NCBI RefSeq assembly: GCF_019967995.1
Contig: NZ_CP065377.1
Location: 2,418,001-2,482,000, forward strand
DNA length: 64,000 bases
Direction of reading: 5' to 3'
DNA from: Faecalibacterium prausnitzii
GTDB taxonomy: Bacteria > Bacillota > Clostridia > Oscillospirales > Ruminococcaceae
A program made the translations under genes and the position numbers. How positions within the stretch are numbered: the first letter of the stretch is position 1; each line of letters opens with the position of its first letter. This document shows positions 41,278-49,738 of this stretch, in pieces. The notes beneath the pieces were generated by a model, which was given only the letters and a program-made list of their open reading frames with translations, had not been told where the DNA came from and searched no databases.

Positions 41278-41528
41278 TGAACAAACTGCATTCCTGCTGC
41301 TTCAACATAAACACAAACCGAGTGGAAGCCCGATTTGCGGACGGCTCTGCCGTTGCCATCGACTGCACCGCCATTGAGGACAAATACGGCAACACCCCGG
41401 CACAGCGGGCAGAACTGGACTGGCTGCTGTACCATAAGCCCTTGGAGTATGCACAGATGGTGCTGGATGGGGAGATCAAACGTTTCCTGTCACTCGGCTG
41501 CGACCACGGCAGACTGGAAGATCAATGA
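41278..41528 (+). CDS. DUF6061-like small protein, type 2, copy B
   Basis: The 83-residue protein opens MNKLHSCCFNINTNRVEARF and shares most residues with copy A (7797-8045). AGAGG precedes the ATG. A hairpin AGCCCCGCCTTGGC/GCCAAAGCGGGGCT-type terminator follows at about 41540-41580. Function unknown. Confidence 0.65.
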
Positions 41529-41607
41529 CATAACAACCACAGCCCCGCCTTGGCGAAGAAGAAGCCAAAGCGGGGCTGTGGTTTAATGCAGGAGAAATGA
41601 AAGGAAC

Positions 41608-42057
41608 TTAGCGCAGTTCTTCAAGCAATGCCGTACACCCTTCCAGCACATCCCGCCATGTGGCTTCAAAATCTCCCGTGAACCATGGGTCTGCTACCTC
41701 ACGGGGCTGACCTGTATGCGCCATCAGCAGAGATACTTTATGCTGTGGGTCACCGCCGACAAGCCGCAGGATGTCGCACAGATTGCTTTCATCCATGCCA
41801 ATCAGATGATCACACCGTGCATAATCCAGCCGGGTCATCTGCCGAGCGGTCTTGCCGTTGCAGTCGATGCCATGTTCTGCCAGCTTCTGCTGCGCAGGAG
41901 GATAGACCGGATTTCCGATCTCCCATGCACTGGTGGCGGCTGATGCGATTTCAAATCGCTCGGAAAGTCCTGCCTTGGACACAAGGTCTTTCATGATATA
42001 TTCGGCCATCGGGCTTCGGCAGATATTTCCCAGACAAACAAATAAGATTCTGGTCAT
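41608..42057 (-). CDS. Low-molecular-weight protein-tyrosine phosphatase
   Basis: The 149-residue protein has the phosphatase P-loop CLGNICRS (C-x5-R-S, Cys8 and Arg14) at its N-terminus and the general-acid region DPWFTGDF near residue 125. The length is normal for the family. It overlaps the winged-helix gene by 4 bp and so ends the riboflavin transcript. Its target is unknown; flavin-related dephosphorylation is possible, since no phosphatase for the riboflavin intermediate is otherwise encoded here, but this is speculation. Confidence 0.9.
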   Translation of the reverse strand: MTRILFVCLGNICRSPMAEYIMKDLVSKAGLSERFEIASAATSAWEIGNPVYPPAQQKLAEHGIDCNGKTARQMTRLDYARCDHLIGMDESNLCDILRLVGGDPQHKVSLLMAHTGQPREVADPWFTGDFEATWRDVLEGCTALLEELR

Positions 42058-42470
42058 GCCGGGTCGTTCTCCTTTTTGCTCCTAAAGGTATAGCCGCCGT
42101 GGGTGGTGCGGATAAAGCTACCGCAGTCGGCCAGCTTCTTTCGCAGATTGGAAACGGTATTTGCCACGACCTTTAAGGTATCGTCACAGTTTTGCCCCCA
42201 CACTGCCCGGAAAAGTTTCTCTTTGGAAAAAACTTGTTCTTCATGGGAAGCAAGTATCAGCAACAGATCAAACTCCAGTCTTGTAAGGGATGTTTTTCTT
42301 CCGTTGCATGACACTTCGTGGGTCATTCCATCCAGCGTCAGTCCCGGAAAAACCAGCTTTTCCTGTGAACCAATTGATATCTGCTCTGCCTCGATGTGCT
42401 CCCGTTCCAGAAGCATCCGAATCTTTTGCTCCAATTCCGGGTCAGGCTGTCGGGTCTTTATAACGATCAT
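42054..42470 (-). CDS. Stand-alone OmpR-type winged-helix protein
   Basis: The 138-residue protein has a C-terminal winged-helix domain of the response-regulator type (LTRLEFDLLLILASHEEQVF, VWGQNCDDTLKVVANTVSNL, IRTTHGGYTF), but no receiver domain with the phosphoacceptor Asp. The first 45 residues are unfamiliar. It lies 20 bp after ribH and overlaps the phosphatase gene, so it is co-transcribed with riboflavin synthesis. Confidence 0.8.
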   Translation of the reverse strand: MIVIKTRQPDPELEQKIRMLLEREHIEAEQISIGSQEKLVFPGLTLDGMTHEVSCNGRKTSLTRLEFDLLLILASHEEQVFSKEKLFRAVWGQNCDDTLKVVANTVSNLRKKLADCGSFIRTTHGGYTFRSKKENDPA

Positions 42471-42490
42471 GACAAACTCCTGTGTGAATT

Positions 42491-42967
42491 TTATTCTGCG
42501 GCGGCATCCATTTCCCGGAGCAGGTTCACCATCTCAATGGCGCTGACCGCACAGTCATAGCCTTTATTGCCTGCTTTGGTACCTGCCCGTTCGATGGCCT
42601 GTTCGATGTTTTCGGTGGTCAGAACACCAAAGAGCACGGGAACTCCGCTTTCCAGTGAAATCGTGGCAATGCCTTTGGAAACCTCATTGCACACATAGTC
42701 GTAATGGCTGGTAGAGCCGCGAATCACGGCACCAAGGCAGATCACAGCATCATACTTTCCGCTTTTTGCCATTTTAGAGGCAACCAGTGGGATCTCAAAA
42801 GCACCCGGAACCCATGCGACATGGATAGCAGTCTCCTGCACATTATGCCGGAGCAGGCCATCCATTGCGCCGCTCAGAAGCTTGGACGTGATAAACTCGT
42901 TAAAACGGGCTGCTACGATACCGATCTTGATATTCTGAGAAACCAGCTTACCTTCAAACGTTTTCAT
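42491..42967 (-). CDS. ribH: 6,7-dimethyl-8-ribityllumazine synthase
   Basis: The 158-residue protein has the lumazine synthase motifs [22 protein letters not shown] and [20 protein letters not shown]. It joins 5-amino-6-ribitylaminouracil with dihydroxybutanone phosphate. It lies 21 bp after ribBA in the operon. Confidence 0.97.
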   Translation of the reverse strand: MKTFEGKLVSQNIKIGIVAARFNEFITSKLLSGAMDGLLRHNVQETAIHVAWVPGAFEIPLVASKMAKSGKYDAVICLGAVIRGSTSHYDYVCNEVSKGIATISLESGVPVLFGVLTTENIEQAIERAGTKAGNKGYDCAVSAIEMVNLLREMDAAAE

Positions 42968-42988
42968 TCTTAAATACCTCTTTCGTTG

Positions 42989-44185
42989 TTAATATTCCAG
43001 AATATGTCCCATCCGTGCCTGCTTCGTTTTCAGGTAGAACAGGTCATACGGGGTTGCCGTCATCTGAATGGGTACGCGCTCGGAGATCTCCAGCCCAAAC
43101 TCGGAGAGCTGATATACTTTGTCCGGGTTGTTGGTAAGCAGGCGCAGGCTTTTTACGCCAAGTTCCCGGAGGATCTGCGCGCCGAGATAATACTCCCGTT
43201 CATCTCCATGGAACCCCAAGGCAAGATTGGCTTCCAGCGTATCCATGCCCTGCTCCTGAAGTTCATAGGCACGCAGTTTGTTGATCAGACCGATGCCCCG
43301 GCCTTCCTGCCGCATATAGAGCAGGATACCCCGGCCTTCTTTTTCGATCTGCGTCATGGCAGCGGCCAGCTGCTGGCCGCAGTCACAACGCAAAGAGCCA
43401 AATGTATCTCCTGTCAGGCATTCCGAGTGGACGCGGCACAGAATATCCTTTCCATCGCCAATGTCACCTTTTACCAGTGCAATGTGATGCTCTCCGTTCA
43501 GGCGGCTCACAAAACCATAAGCTCTGAAGGTGCCATACTTGGTGGGCAGGTTCACTGCCGTCACCTGATCGACCAGTTTATCGTGACACTTGCGGTACTC
43601 CTGTAAATCACGGATGGTGATGAATTTGATCTGGAAACGCTCTGCCAGCTTTGCCAGTTCAGCGGTGCGCATCATCGTGCCATCCTCCCGCATGATCTCG
43701 CAGCACAGGCCGCATTCTTTCAGCCCTGCCAGACGGCACAGGTCAACGGTTGCTTCCGTGTGACCGTTGCGCTCCAGTACACCGTTCTTTTTTGCCAGAA
43801 GGGGGAACATATGGCCCGGTCTGCGGAAATCTTCTGCTTTTGAGTGGTCGTCCACACAAGCCATCGCCGTAATGGAACGCTCTGCGGCAGAAATGCCCGT
43901 AGAAGTAGAAATATGGTCGATCGACACGGTGAATGCCGTTTCGTGGTTGTCGGTGTTGTGCTGCACCATCTGCGGAAATTGCAGCTTCCGGACAAAGGCT
44001 TCGGACATCGGCATGCAGATCAGACCCTTGCCGTGGGTCGCCATAAAGTTGATGTTTTCGGTGGTGGCAAATTCCGCAGCGCAGATGAGATCCCCTTCGT
44101 TTTCACGGTCGGGGTCATCCGTTACCAGAATGATTTTTCCTTGTCTCAGGTCTTCCAAAGCTTCGGGAATGGTATTGAAGTTCAT
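42989..44185 (-). CDS. ribBA: Bifunctional DHBP synthase / GTP cyclohydrolase II
   Basis: The 398-residue fusion has an N-terminal DHBP synthase ([29 protein letters not shown]) and a C-terminal GTP cyclohydrolase II with the zinc cysteines in [18 protein letters not shown] and [12 protein letters not shown]. It supplies both branches of riboflavin synthesis from ribulose 5-phosphate and GTP. Confidence 0.97.
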   Translation of the reverse strand: MNFNTIPEALEDLRQGKIILVTDDPDRENEGDLICAAEFATTENINFMATHGKGLICMPMSEAFVRKLQFPQMVQHNTDNHETAFTVSIDHISTSTGISAAERSITAMACVDDHSKAEDFRRPGHMFPLLAKKNGVLERNGHTEATVDLCRLAGLKECGLCCEIMREDGTMMRTAELAKLAERFQIKFITIRDLQEYRKCHDKLVDQVTAVNLPTKYGTFRAYGFVSRLNGEHHIALVKGDIGDGKDILCRVHSECLTGDTFGSLRCDCGQQLAAAMTQIEKEGRGILLYMRQEGRGIGLINKLRAYELQEQGMDTLEANLALGFHGDEREYYLGAQILRELGVKSLRLLTNNPDKVYQLSEFGLEISERVPIQMTATPYDLFYLKTKQARMGHILEY

Positions 44186-44197
44186 TGTAAACGCTCC

Positions 44198-44839
44198 TTA
44201 AAAGCCGCAGCGCAGCAGCATTTCTTTTGTGAGTGTGTTTTGTTTCGGTGCTTCCGGTTGAAGCAGCTTCTCAATATATTTTCCGACAACGTCGGTTTCC
44301 AGATTGACAAAATCTCCTTTGTGCCGCTGGTGCAGGTTCGTCTGACGGACAGTGTGCGGTATCGTGGACACGGCAAAGCCCGTGGGTTCCACTGCAGCCA
44401 CGGTCAGGCTTATGCCATCCACCGTGATGGAACCCTTTTCGACGACATAGCGAAGGATCGCAGGATCCCCATGAATGGTGTACCAGACAGCGGTATCGTC
44501 CTTTCGGATGTTGGCAATGCGTCCGATCCCATCCACATGGCCTGCTACGATGTGTCCGCCAAAACGTCCATTGGCAGGCATGGCACGTTCCAGATTGACC
44601 GCACTTCCAACGCTGAGCTGTGCAAGCGCAGAGCGGTTCAAGGTCTCGTGCATGACATCCGCAGCAAAGCTATCCGGGAAGAGCTGCCTGACGGTCAGAC
44701 AGATGCCGTTGACGGCGATGCTGTCACCGATCCTGGTTTCTTCCAGAACGGTTTTTGCACGAACAGTCAGCACGGCGGAATGCTGTCCCCGTTCGATAGA
44801 TCTTATTGTGCCGACTTCCTCCACGATTCCTGTGAACAC
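44198..44839 (-). CDS. ribE: Riboflavin synthase alpha chain
   Basis: The 213-residue protein begins MFTGIVEEVGTI and shows the two-fold lumazine-binding repeats (NGICLTV and DGISLTV). It dismutates two ribityllumazines to riboflavin. Its start overlaps the end of ribD by 37 bp. Confidence 0.96.
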   Translation of the reverse strand: MFTGIVEEVGTIRSIERGQHSAVLTVRAKTVLEETRIGDSIAVNGICLTVRQLFPDSFAADVMHETLNRSALAQLSVGSAVNLERAMPANGRFGGHIVAGHVDGIGRIANIRKDDTAVWYTIHGDPAILRYVVEKGSITVDGISLTVAAVEPTGFAVSTIPHTVRQTNLHQRHKGDFVNLETDVVGKYIEKLLQPEAPKQNTLTKEMLLRCGF

Positions 44840-45927
44840 GGGTACTCCACCTCACTTTCGATCAGGAAATCTTCGCCAAGCTGTTCCAATCGGCTGTTCT
44901 TCAGGCGGAATGCAGCATCCGGAAACGAAACACCTGCACCCTCAATGGGTGCTTTGGCATCCCTACCTCCGAACAGCTTCGGGGCGATGTAAGCCTGTAC
45001 CTGCTGCACGATGCCGCTTTCCAGTGCAGACCAGTTCAAGGTTCCGCCGCCTTCCAGCAGAATGCTGTCGATCTGCTCCTGTCCCAGCTGTTCCATCAGT
45101 TGCGGAAGATTCACATGACCGCATTGCTCTTCCAGACAAAGGATCCGGCAACCGGCCTGTTGATATGCCGCCTGTTTCTCTGGGTCGCCGCAGCAGGTCG
45201 CAAGAATGGTGGGGACCTGTTTGGCGGTCATGACCACCTGTGATTGCAGCGGTGTCCGCAAATGTGTATCACAGATGATCCGGACAGGATCACGGCCACC
45301 CTCTATCCGGCAGGTCAGCAGCGGGTCATCTGCCAGAATGGTTCCGACTCCCACCATAATGCCGCGGAATCGGTGTCGCTGCCGTTGAACATGATTCCGG
45401 GCAATTTCCCCGGTGATCCATTTGGAAGCGCCTGTGTATGTGGCGATTTTTCCGTCCATCGTCATGGCGTATTTCATGGAAACGAAGGGGCGTTTTGTGG
45501 TGATATAGTGGAAGAATACCTTGTTCAGCGCATCGCATTCCTCTTGCAGAACATTTTCGGTCACATCTATGCCGTGTGCGCGCAGGATTGCAATTCCTTT
45601 TCCGGCCACCAGCGGATTCGGGTCAGCAGAACCCACGACCACCCGGTGAATGCCCGCGCCCAGAATCGCATCCACGCAGGGCGGCTGCTTTCCGTAATGG
45701 CAGCACGGTTCCAGTGTCACATACATGGTCGCTCCCTGCGGATCTTCGGTGCAGGATGCCAGCGCATTGCGCTCCGCATGAGCCTGACCGTATTTCTGGT
45801 GCCAGCCCTGTCCGATGATCCTGCCCTCTTTTACGACCACGGCACCCACCATCGGGTTGGGCGATGTCCACCCGCAGCCCTTTTTTGCAAGCTGCAAAGC
45901 CAGACGCATATAGTCTTTGTCGTTCAT
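44803..45927 (-). CDS. ribD: Bifunctional deaminase/reductase RibD
   Basis: The 374-residue protein has an N-terminal zinc deaminase (HAERNALASC, EPCCHYGKQPPCVDAI) and a C-terminal reductase (GIMVGVGTILADDPLLTCR, LLEGGGTLNWSAL). ATG 45927, with GGAGG 7 bases upstream, is chosen; the frame upstream to 45960 lies in the attenuator. It is the first gene after the FMN riboswitch. Confidence 0.96.
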   Translation of the reverse strand: MNDKDYMRLALQLAKKGCGWTSPNPMVGAVVVKEGRIIGQGWHQKYGQAHAERNALASCTEDPQGATMYVTLEPCCHYGKQPPCVDAILGAGIHRVVVGSADPNPLVAGKGIAILRAHGIDVTENVLQEECDALNKVFFHYITTKRPFVSMKYAMTMDGKIATYTGASKWITGEIARNHVQRQRHRFRGIMVGVGTILADDPLLTCRIEGGRDPVRIICDTHLRTPLQSQVVMTAKQVPTILATCCGDPEKQAAYQQAGCRILCLEEQCGHVNLPQLMEQLGQEQIDSILLEGGGTLNWSALESGIVQQVQAYIAPKLFGGRDAKAPIEGAGVSFPDAAFRLKNSRLEQLGEDFLIESEVEYPCSQESWRKSAQ

Positions 45928-45940
45928 CGTGTTGCCTCCA

Positions 45941-45973
45941 AAAGAAAAAGCCCTGAACAAAAACGTTCAGGGT
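45941..45973 (-). terminator. Attenuator terminator of the FMN riboswitch
   Basis: On the minus strand CCCTGAAC-N6-GTTCAGGG is followed by CTTTTTCTTTT, directly before the ribD ribosome site. It is the expected off-switch formed when FMN is bound. Confidence 0.85.
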
Positions 45974-46079
45974 AAGCCGAAAAGACACAAGGGATCCTTG
46001 TGCAAAAAAGAAAGCTCCAGAATGCAAACGCATCCCAGAGCAGCCTCCACAAGCGCAGAACCGTGCGGGCTCTGCGCTT

Positions 46080-46192
46080 GGTATCTTCTTTCATCCAGAC
46101 TGTACTGTCGGCTTCGGAGTTTCACCGAATCATGCCTTACGGCTCGTGGGCTGTACCACCGGTAGGGAATCACACCCTGCCCTGAAGATTTC
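46080..46192 (-). ncRNA. FMN riboswitch (RFN element)
   Basis: The minus strand reads the conserved RFN segments in order: CTTCAGGGCAGGGTG, ATTCCCTACCGGTGGT, AGCCCACGAGCC, GATTCGGTGAAACTCCGAAG, CCGACAGTACAGTCTGGATG and AGAAGATA. It binds FMN and, with the terminator at 45941-45973, lowers ribD-ribE-ribBA-ribH expression when flavin is plentiful. Confidence 0.95.
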
Positions 46193-46210
46193 TGATTCAA
46201 TTACAGCGGC

Positions 46211-46239
46211 ATTATAGCACGGCTCCTTTCGGATTGCAA
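46211..46239 (-). promoter_or_regulatory. Promoter of the riboflavin operon
   Basis: TTGCAA (46239-46234), 17 bp and TATAAT (46216-46211) on the minus strand, about 20 bp before the RFN element. Confidence 0.8.
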
Positions 46240-46583
46240 GGGCATTCTGCAAACCGGGACGAAACCGGGATGAAGATGGTTTGAGGGTGGGAATGAAACT
46301 TTTAGGCTGTTGTTGCCTTGTCAAGAGGGCTGGCACCGCCCAGCCCTCTCTCTTTTTGCCAAAGTTTTCATTGCTTTTTCTTGCACACTGCCGAAAGTGA
46401 CGTATTCTCAAAACTTTTTGTTGACACGGCTCGATTTTGTGGTAGTCTATTCCAACAATTGAATATAACATATTTTTACATATTCGTTCAGACCCTGCGG
46501 GGCTGAACATCTTGGCTTTCAGCCGTTACATAACCGACTAGCATGACCTTCCAGAAAAAGCGAAGGCAGGGCTAGTTTGTTTT
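46240..46583 (+). other. Junction region with orphan terminator and promoter-like motif
   Basis: A strong hairpin, AGAGGGCTGG with CCAGCCCTCT followed by TTTTT (46324-46357), has no rightward gene before it. The next ~70 bp repeat the downstream flank of the amylosucrase gene (18745-18815). TTGACA (46421), 16 bp and TAGTCT (46443) point towards the primase remnant. This is probably the left boundary of the mobilizable element. Confidence 0.45.
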
Positions 46584-47870
46584 GTGACGGCTTTTTTGTT
46601 GCCGTTTTGCCCGTTGGACCTTGAAAACCGCATGACCGTCTGCATGGGATACCCGGCGATGACCCCGGAAGGCAGGGTCACAGACACCATGAACCTGCGT
46701 TGTGAAATTTTCGATATGCTGCGAGACCATATCGGCGCAAATATCGCCAAACGAGTCAGCAATGTCGTGGACGTACTGAAGCTGGCGGCACAGGTGGAGG
46801 ACTTCCCGCCCATCACCGACCGCATTGCGCTGGCAAACGGCACCCTGTATCTGGACGGCACCTTTCAGGAGGGCAAGCCGGAGATCGTGCGCAACCGGCT
46901 CCCGGTCAAATATGACTCGAAAGCCCCGCAGCCCACCCATTGGCTGCGGTTTCTGTCCAACCTGCTCTACCCAGAGGACATTCCCACGGTGCAGGAGTTC
47001 ATCGGCTACTGCCTGATCCCCAGCAACAAGGGACAGCGCATGATGGTCATTAAAGGCAGCGGCGGCGAGGGAAAATCGCAGATCGGTGTGGTGCTGTCCC
47101 GCTTGTTCGGCTGCAACATGAAGGATGGCAGCATCGGCAAGATCTCGGAGAACCGCTTTGCCCGTGCCGATCTGGAGCACACCCTGCTCTGCGTGGACGA
47201 TGATATGCGGATGGAAGCCCTGCGCCAGACCAACTACGTCAAGTCCATTGTGACCGCACAGGGACAGATGGACTTGGAGCGCAAGGGCAAGCAGAGCTAT
47301 CAGGGTTGGATGTACGCCCGCCTGCTGGCGTTCAGCAACGGTGACTTGCAGGCTCTGTATGACCGCTCGGACGGATTCTACCGCCGCCAGCTCATCCTGA
47401 CCACCAAGGACAAGCCCCTCTCCCGTGTGGATGACCCGGACATTGCCGAGAAGATGGCAGCATAGGTCGAGGGCATCCTGCTGTGGGCATTTGAGGGCTT
47501 GCAGCGGCTGGTGAAGAATGGATTCCAGTTCACCGAGAGCGACCGTGCCAAGCGCAACCGGGAACTGGTGAAGCGGGACAACAACAATGTGTTCGATTTC
47601 CTCGAATCCGAGGGCTACATCCGCCTGAAGGCGGATGCCTGTACCAGCTCAAAAGAGCTGTATGAGGTCTACAAAATGTGGTGCGAGGAGAACAGCCTGA
47701 ATTCGATCAAGGCCAGAGGGTTCAGTGATGCCCTGATTGCCAACCAGCGCAGGTATAATCTGGAATCTACCAATAACATCGTCAACTCGTCCGGGCGGCG
47801 TGTCCGGGGCTTTGTGGGCATCGAAGCCCTTGTGCAGCCCGACCTTACTCCCAACAGTTGGCGAGTATGA
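46584..47870 (+). pseudogene. Phage/plasmid-type primase-helicase with amber codon, N-terminus missing
   Basis: The frame encodes a D5/P4-type helicase with Walker A GSGGEGKSQIG and Walker B region LLCVDDDM, then a winged-helix-type C-terminus. A TAG at 47463 interrupts it after EKMAA; the same frame resumes with VEGILLWAFEGLQRL and runs to 47870, so one base change (probably GAG to TAG) broke it. The N-terminal primase half that this family normally has (total about 700 residues or more) is missing before 46584. Confidence 0.8.
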
Positions 47871-47871
47871 C

Positions 47872-47981
47872 CCCCTATAACGGAGAATTTGGGTGTTTTG
47901 CTGCGTACGTGCGTACGCGGCAGCTGCCCTCTCTCCGTACGCACGTACGCAGCAATTGACCGAAAACGCACTTTATAGGGG
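47872..47981. other. Nested palindrome, candidate origin or oriT
   Basis: Outer arms CCCCTATAA and TTATAGGGG (47872-47880, 47973-47981) enclose perfect 20-bp arms TTGCTGCGTACGTGCGTACG and CGTACGCACGTACGCAGCAA (47898-47917, 47936-47955). It lies between the primase remnant and the MobV relaxase, where replication or transfer origins of such elements are found. Confidence 0.55.
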
Positions 47982-48019
47982 TGTTGTTGGCAGGATGTCA
48001 AATTGACAGCTTGCCAAAT

Positions 48020-48042
48020 CAACGGGTCAAAATGACCCGTTG
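48020..48042. other. 10-bp perfect hairpin upstream of MobV, candidate oriT
   Basis: CAACGGGTCA-AAA-TGACCCGTTG. A TGTCAAATTGACA palindrome lies just before at 47997-48009. MobV nick sites normally sit in such hairpins shortly upstream of mob, so this is an alternative oriT to the larger palindrome. Confidence 0.5.
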
Positions 48043-48121
48043 AAAAAGCCGGACGAGCTGGTGGGCAGGGATTCGCAAATCTTTGACCGCCAGCTTGTTC
48101 GGCTGTAAATCAAGTGCCGCC

Positions 48122-49369
48122 ATGTGGCACCTGACAAGCGTCCGAAATCTCGCTGTTTCGGACAAGGCTGTTAGCAACACCCAGCAGCACAATGAACGCG
48201 AAAAGGACAGCTATCGGAACCCCGACATTCTTCCCCACCGCACCGAATGGAACGTCCATTTCAAGAAGCCCACCGCCAGCTACACCGACCTGTTCGCCCA
48301 GATGGAAGCTGCTGGCACCATTTCCACCCGTGGCCTGAAACCGGATGCCACCCACTACTGTGAGCTTATCTTTGATGTTAACTCCGCCTATTTTGACAAC
48401 CATGGCGGCTACGAGTTCGCCAAGCAGTTCTATGCGGATGCCTATAAAGCCGCTGTCCAGATCGTAGGTGGTGAGCAATATATCCTCTCTGCCGTCATGC
48501 ACGCCGATGAGATCAACCGTGCCATGACCGAGGCACTAGGCAGGGAGGTCTACCACTACCACCTCCATGTGGTCTATGTTCCTGTGGTAGAAAAGCAGAT
48601 CCTCTGGTCGAAACGCTGCAAGGATAAGGCTCTGGTCGGCACAGTCAAGGAGACTGTCATGCAGGTCAGCCGGAGCAAGAAGTGGGCATCCAAGCCCCTG
48701 CTGGACGATGCCGGAAAGCCTGTCCTTCAAAAGAACGGCAAGCCAGTCCTGAAGAAGTCGTACAGCATCTTGCAGGACGATTTCTTCAACTATATGCGTG
48801 TTGCCGGGTACACCGATGTGGAGCGCGGCGAACGTGGCAGCACCGAAGAACACCTGACCGTAACCCAGTTCAAAGTCCAGCGGGAGCAGGAGCGGCTGGA
48901 CAGCCTGACCGCCCAGATTGACCAGAAAGAGCAGCACCTCACCCAAACCAACAAAACCCTCTCCAAGACCAAAAAGGAACTCGTCGCTATTCAGAAGAAA
49001 GCTGCTGTCACAAAAGATGCTCTCATCCACGCACAGGATATGGAATCCTTGGGCAAGCGTACCCTGCTGGGTAATTATTCCCTGACCGAAGATGAATTAT
49101 CCGCCCTGAAAAAGCAGGCAGCACACGGCTATGTCATAGATGTTGAGAACCGCCAACCGAAACAGCAGTTGGCGGCTGCCAAACGGGATTGCGCCGAATG
49201 GCAAGCTCGTTACCGTGACCTGCGGAATGATGTCCAGCCATATCTGAACGCTTTGCGCCACGCCCCGGAGCGTGTGCGCAATTTTTTTGAAAATCTTCTC
49301 TCCCAGAAACCGGAGCGCACAGCGAGTATCCCCAAAGACCGCCATCACGAGCAGAACGCTGAGCTTTAA
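48122..49369 (+). CDS. MobV-family relaxase (plasmid recombination protein)
   Basis: The 415-residue protein matches the Pre/Mob family: N-terminal motif with HNEREKDSYRNPDI, and the metal-binding His motif YHYHLHVVYVP near residue 155, followed by a long coiled coil (about 255-320). It nicks oriT and leads the strand during mobilization. The frame is open upstream to 48083, but ATG 48122 is the first reasonable start. It is part of an element with excisionase and integrase downstream. Confidence 0.85.
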   Translation: MWHLTSVRNLAVSDKAVSNTQQHNEREKDSYRNPDILPHRTEWNVHFKKPTASYTDLFAQMEAAGTISTRGLKPDATHYCELIFDVNSAYFDNHGGYEFAKQFYADAYKAAVQIVGGEQYILSAVMHADEINRAMTEALGREVYHYHLHVVYVPVVEKQILWSKRCKDKALVGTVKETVMQVSRSKKWASKPLLDDAGKPVLQKNGKPVLKKSYSILQDDFFNYMRVAGYTDVERGERGSTEEHLTVTQFKVQREQERLDSLTAQIDQKEQHLTQTNKTLSKTKKELVAIQKKAAVTKDALIHAQDMESLGKRTLLGNYSLTEDELSALKKQAAHGYVIDVENRQPKQQLAAAKRDCAEWQARYRDLRNDVQPYLNALRHAPERVRNFFENLLSQKPERTASIPKDRHHEQNAEL

Positions 49370-49399
49370 CAAACCAGATGTAAAAAAGGAGACTTGCCT

Positions 49400-49726
49400 A
49401 TGACAAAAAACCGCACTACCACTATCCCCAGCAAAACCACCTCTGTGAAATATGAAAATTATACGAAAAACATCTTGCAAACGGACTCGAACCTCGCTAC
49501 AATGGAGATGTCCAAATCCCCTGCCACAGAATCTTCTGACCAGACCAAAGCAGCCAAGCACGAACCCCTTGTTTACCGGGTAGAGGAGATTGCCCAGCTT
49601 TTGGCGATTTCTCCCCGTGCGGCGTACAACCTGTGCAACACCACGAAGGATTTCCGGGTCCTGCGCATCGGCACCAGCATCCGGGTGAACAAGCAGAGTT
49701 TCGACAACTGGTTTGCGGCGGTCTGA
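49400..49726 (+). CDS. Excisionase-type DNA-binding protein
   Basis: The 108-residue protein ends in a MerR/excisionase-like winged-helix domain (YRVEEIAQLLAISPRAAYNL, VLRIGTSIRVNKQSFDNWF), preceded by a polar Thr/Lys-rich lead. AAGGAG lies 7 bases before ATG 49400. It sits 12 bp before the integrase gene, and should direct excision of the element. Confidence 0.85.
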   Translation: MTKNRTTTIPSKTTSVKYENYTKNILQTDSNLATMEMSKSPATESSDQTKAAKHEPLVYRVEEIAQLLAISPRAAYNLCNTTKDFRVLRIGTSIRVNKQSFDNWFAAV

Positions 49727-49738
49727 GGGAGGTAATCT

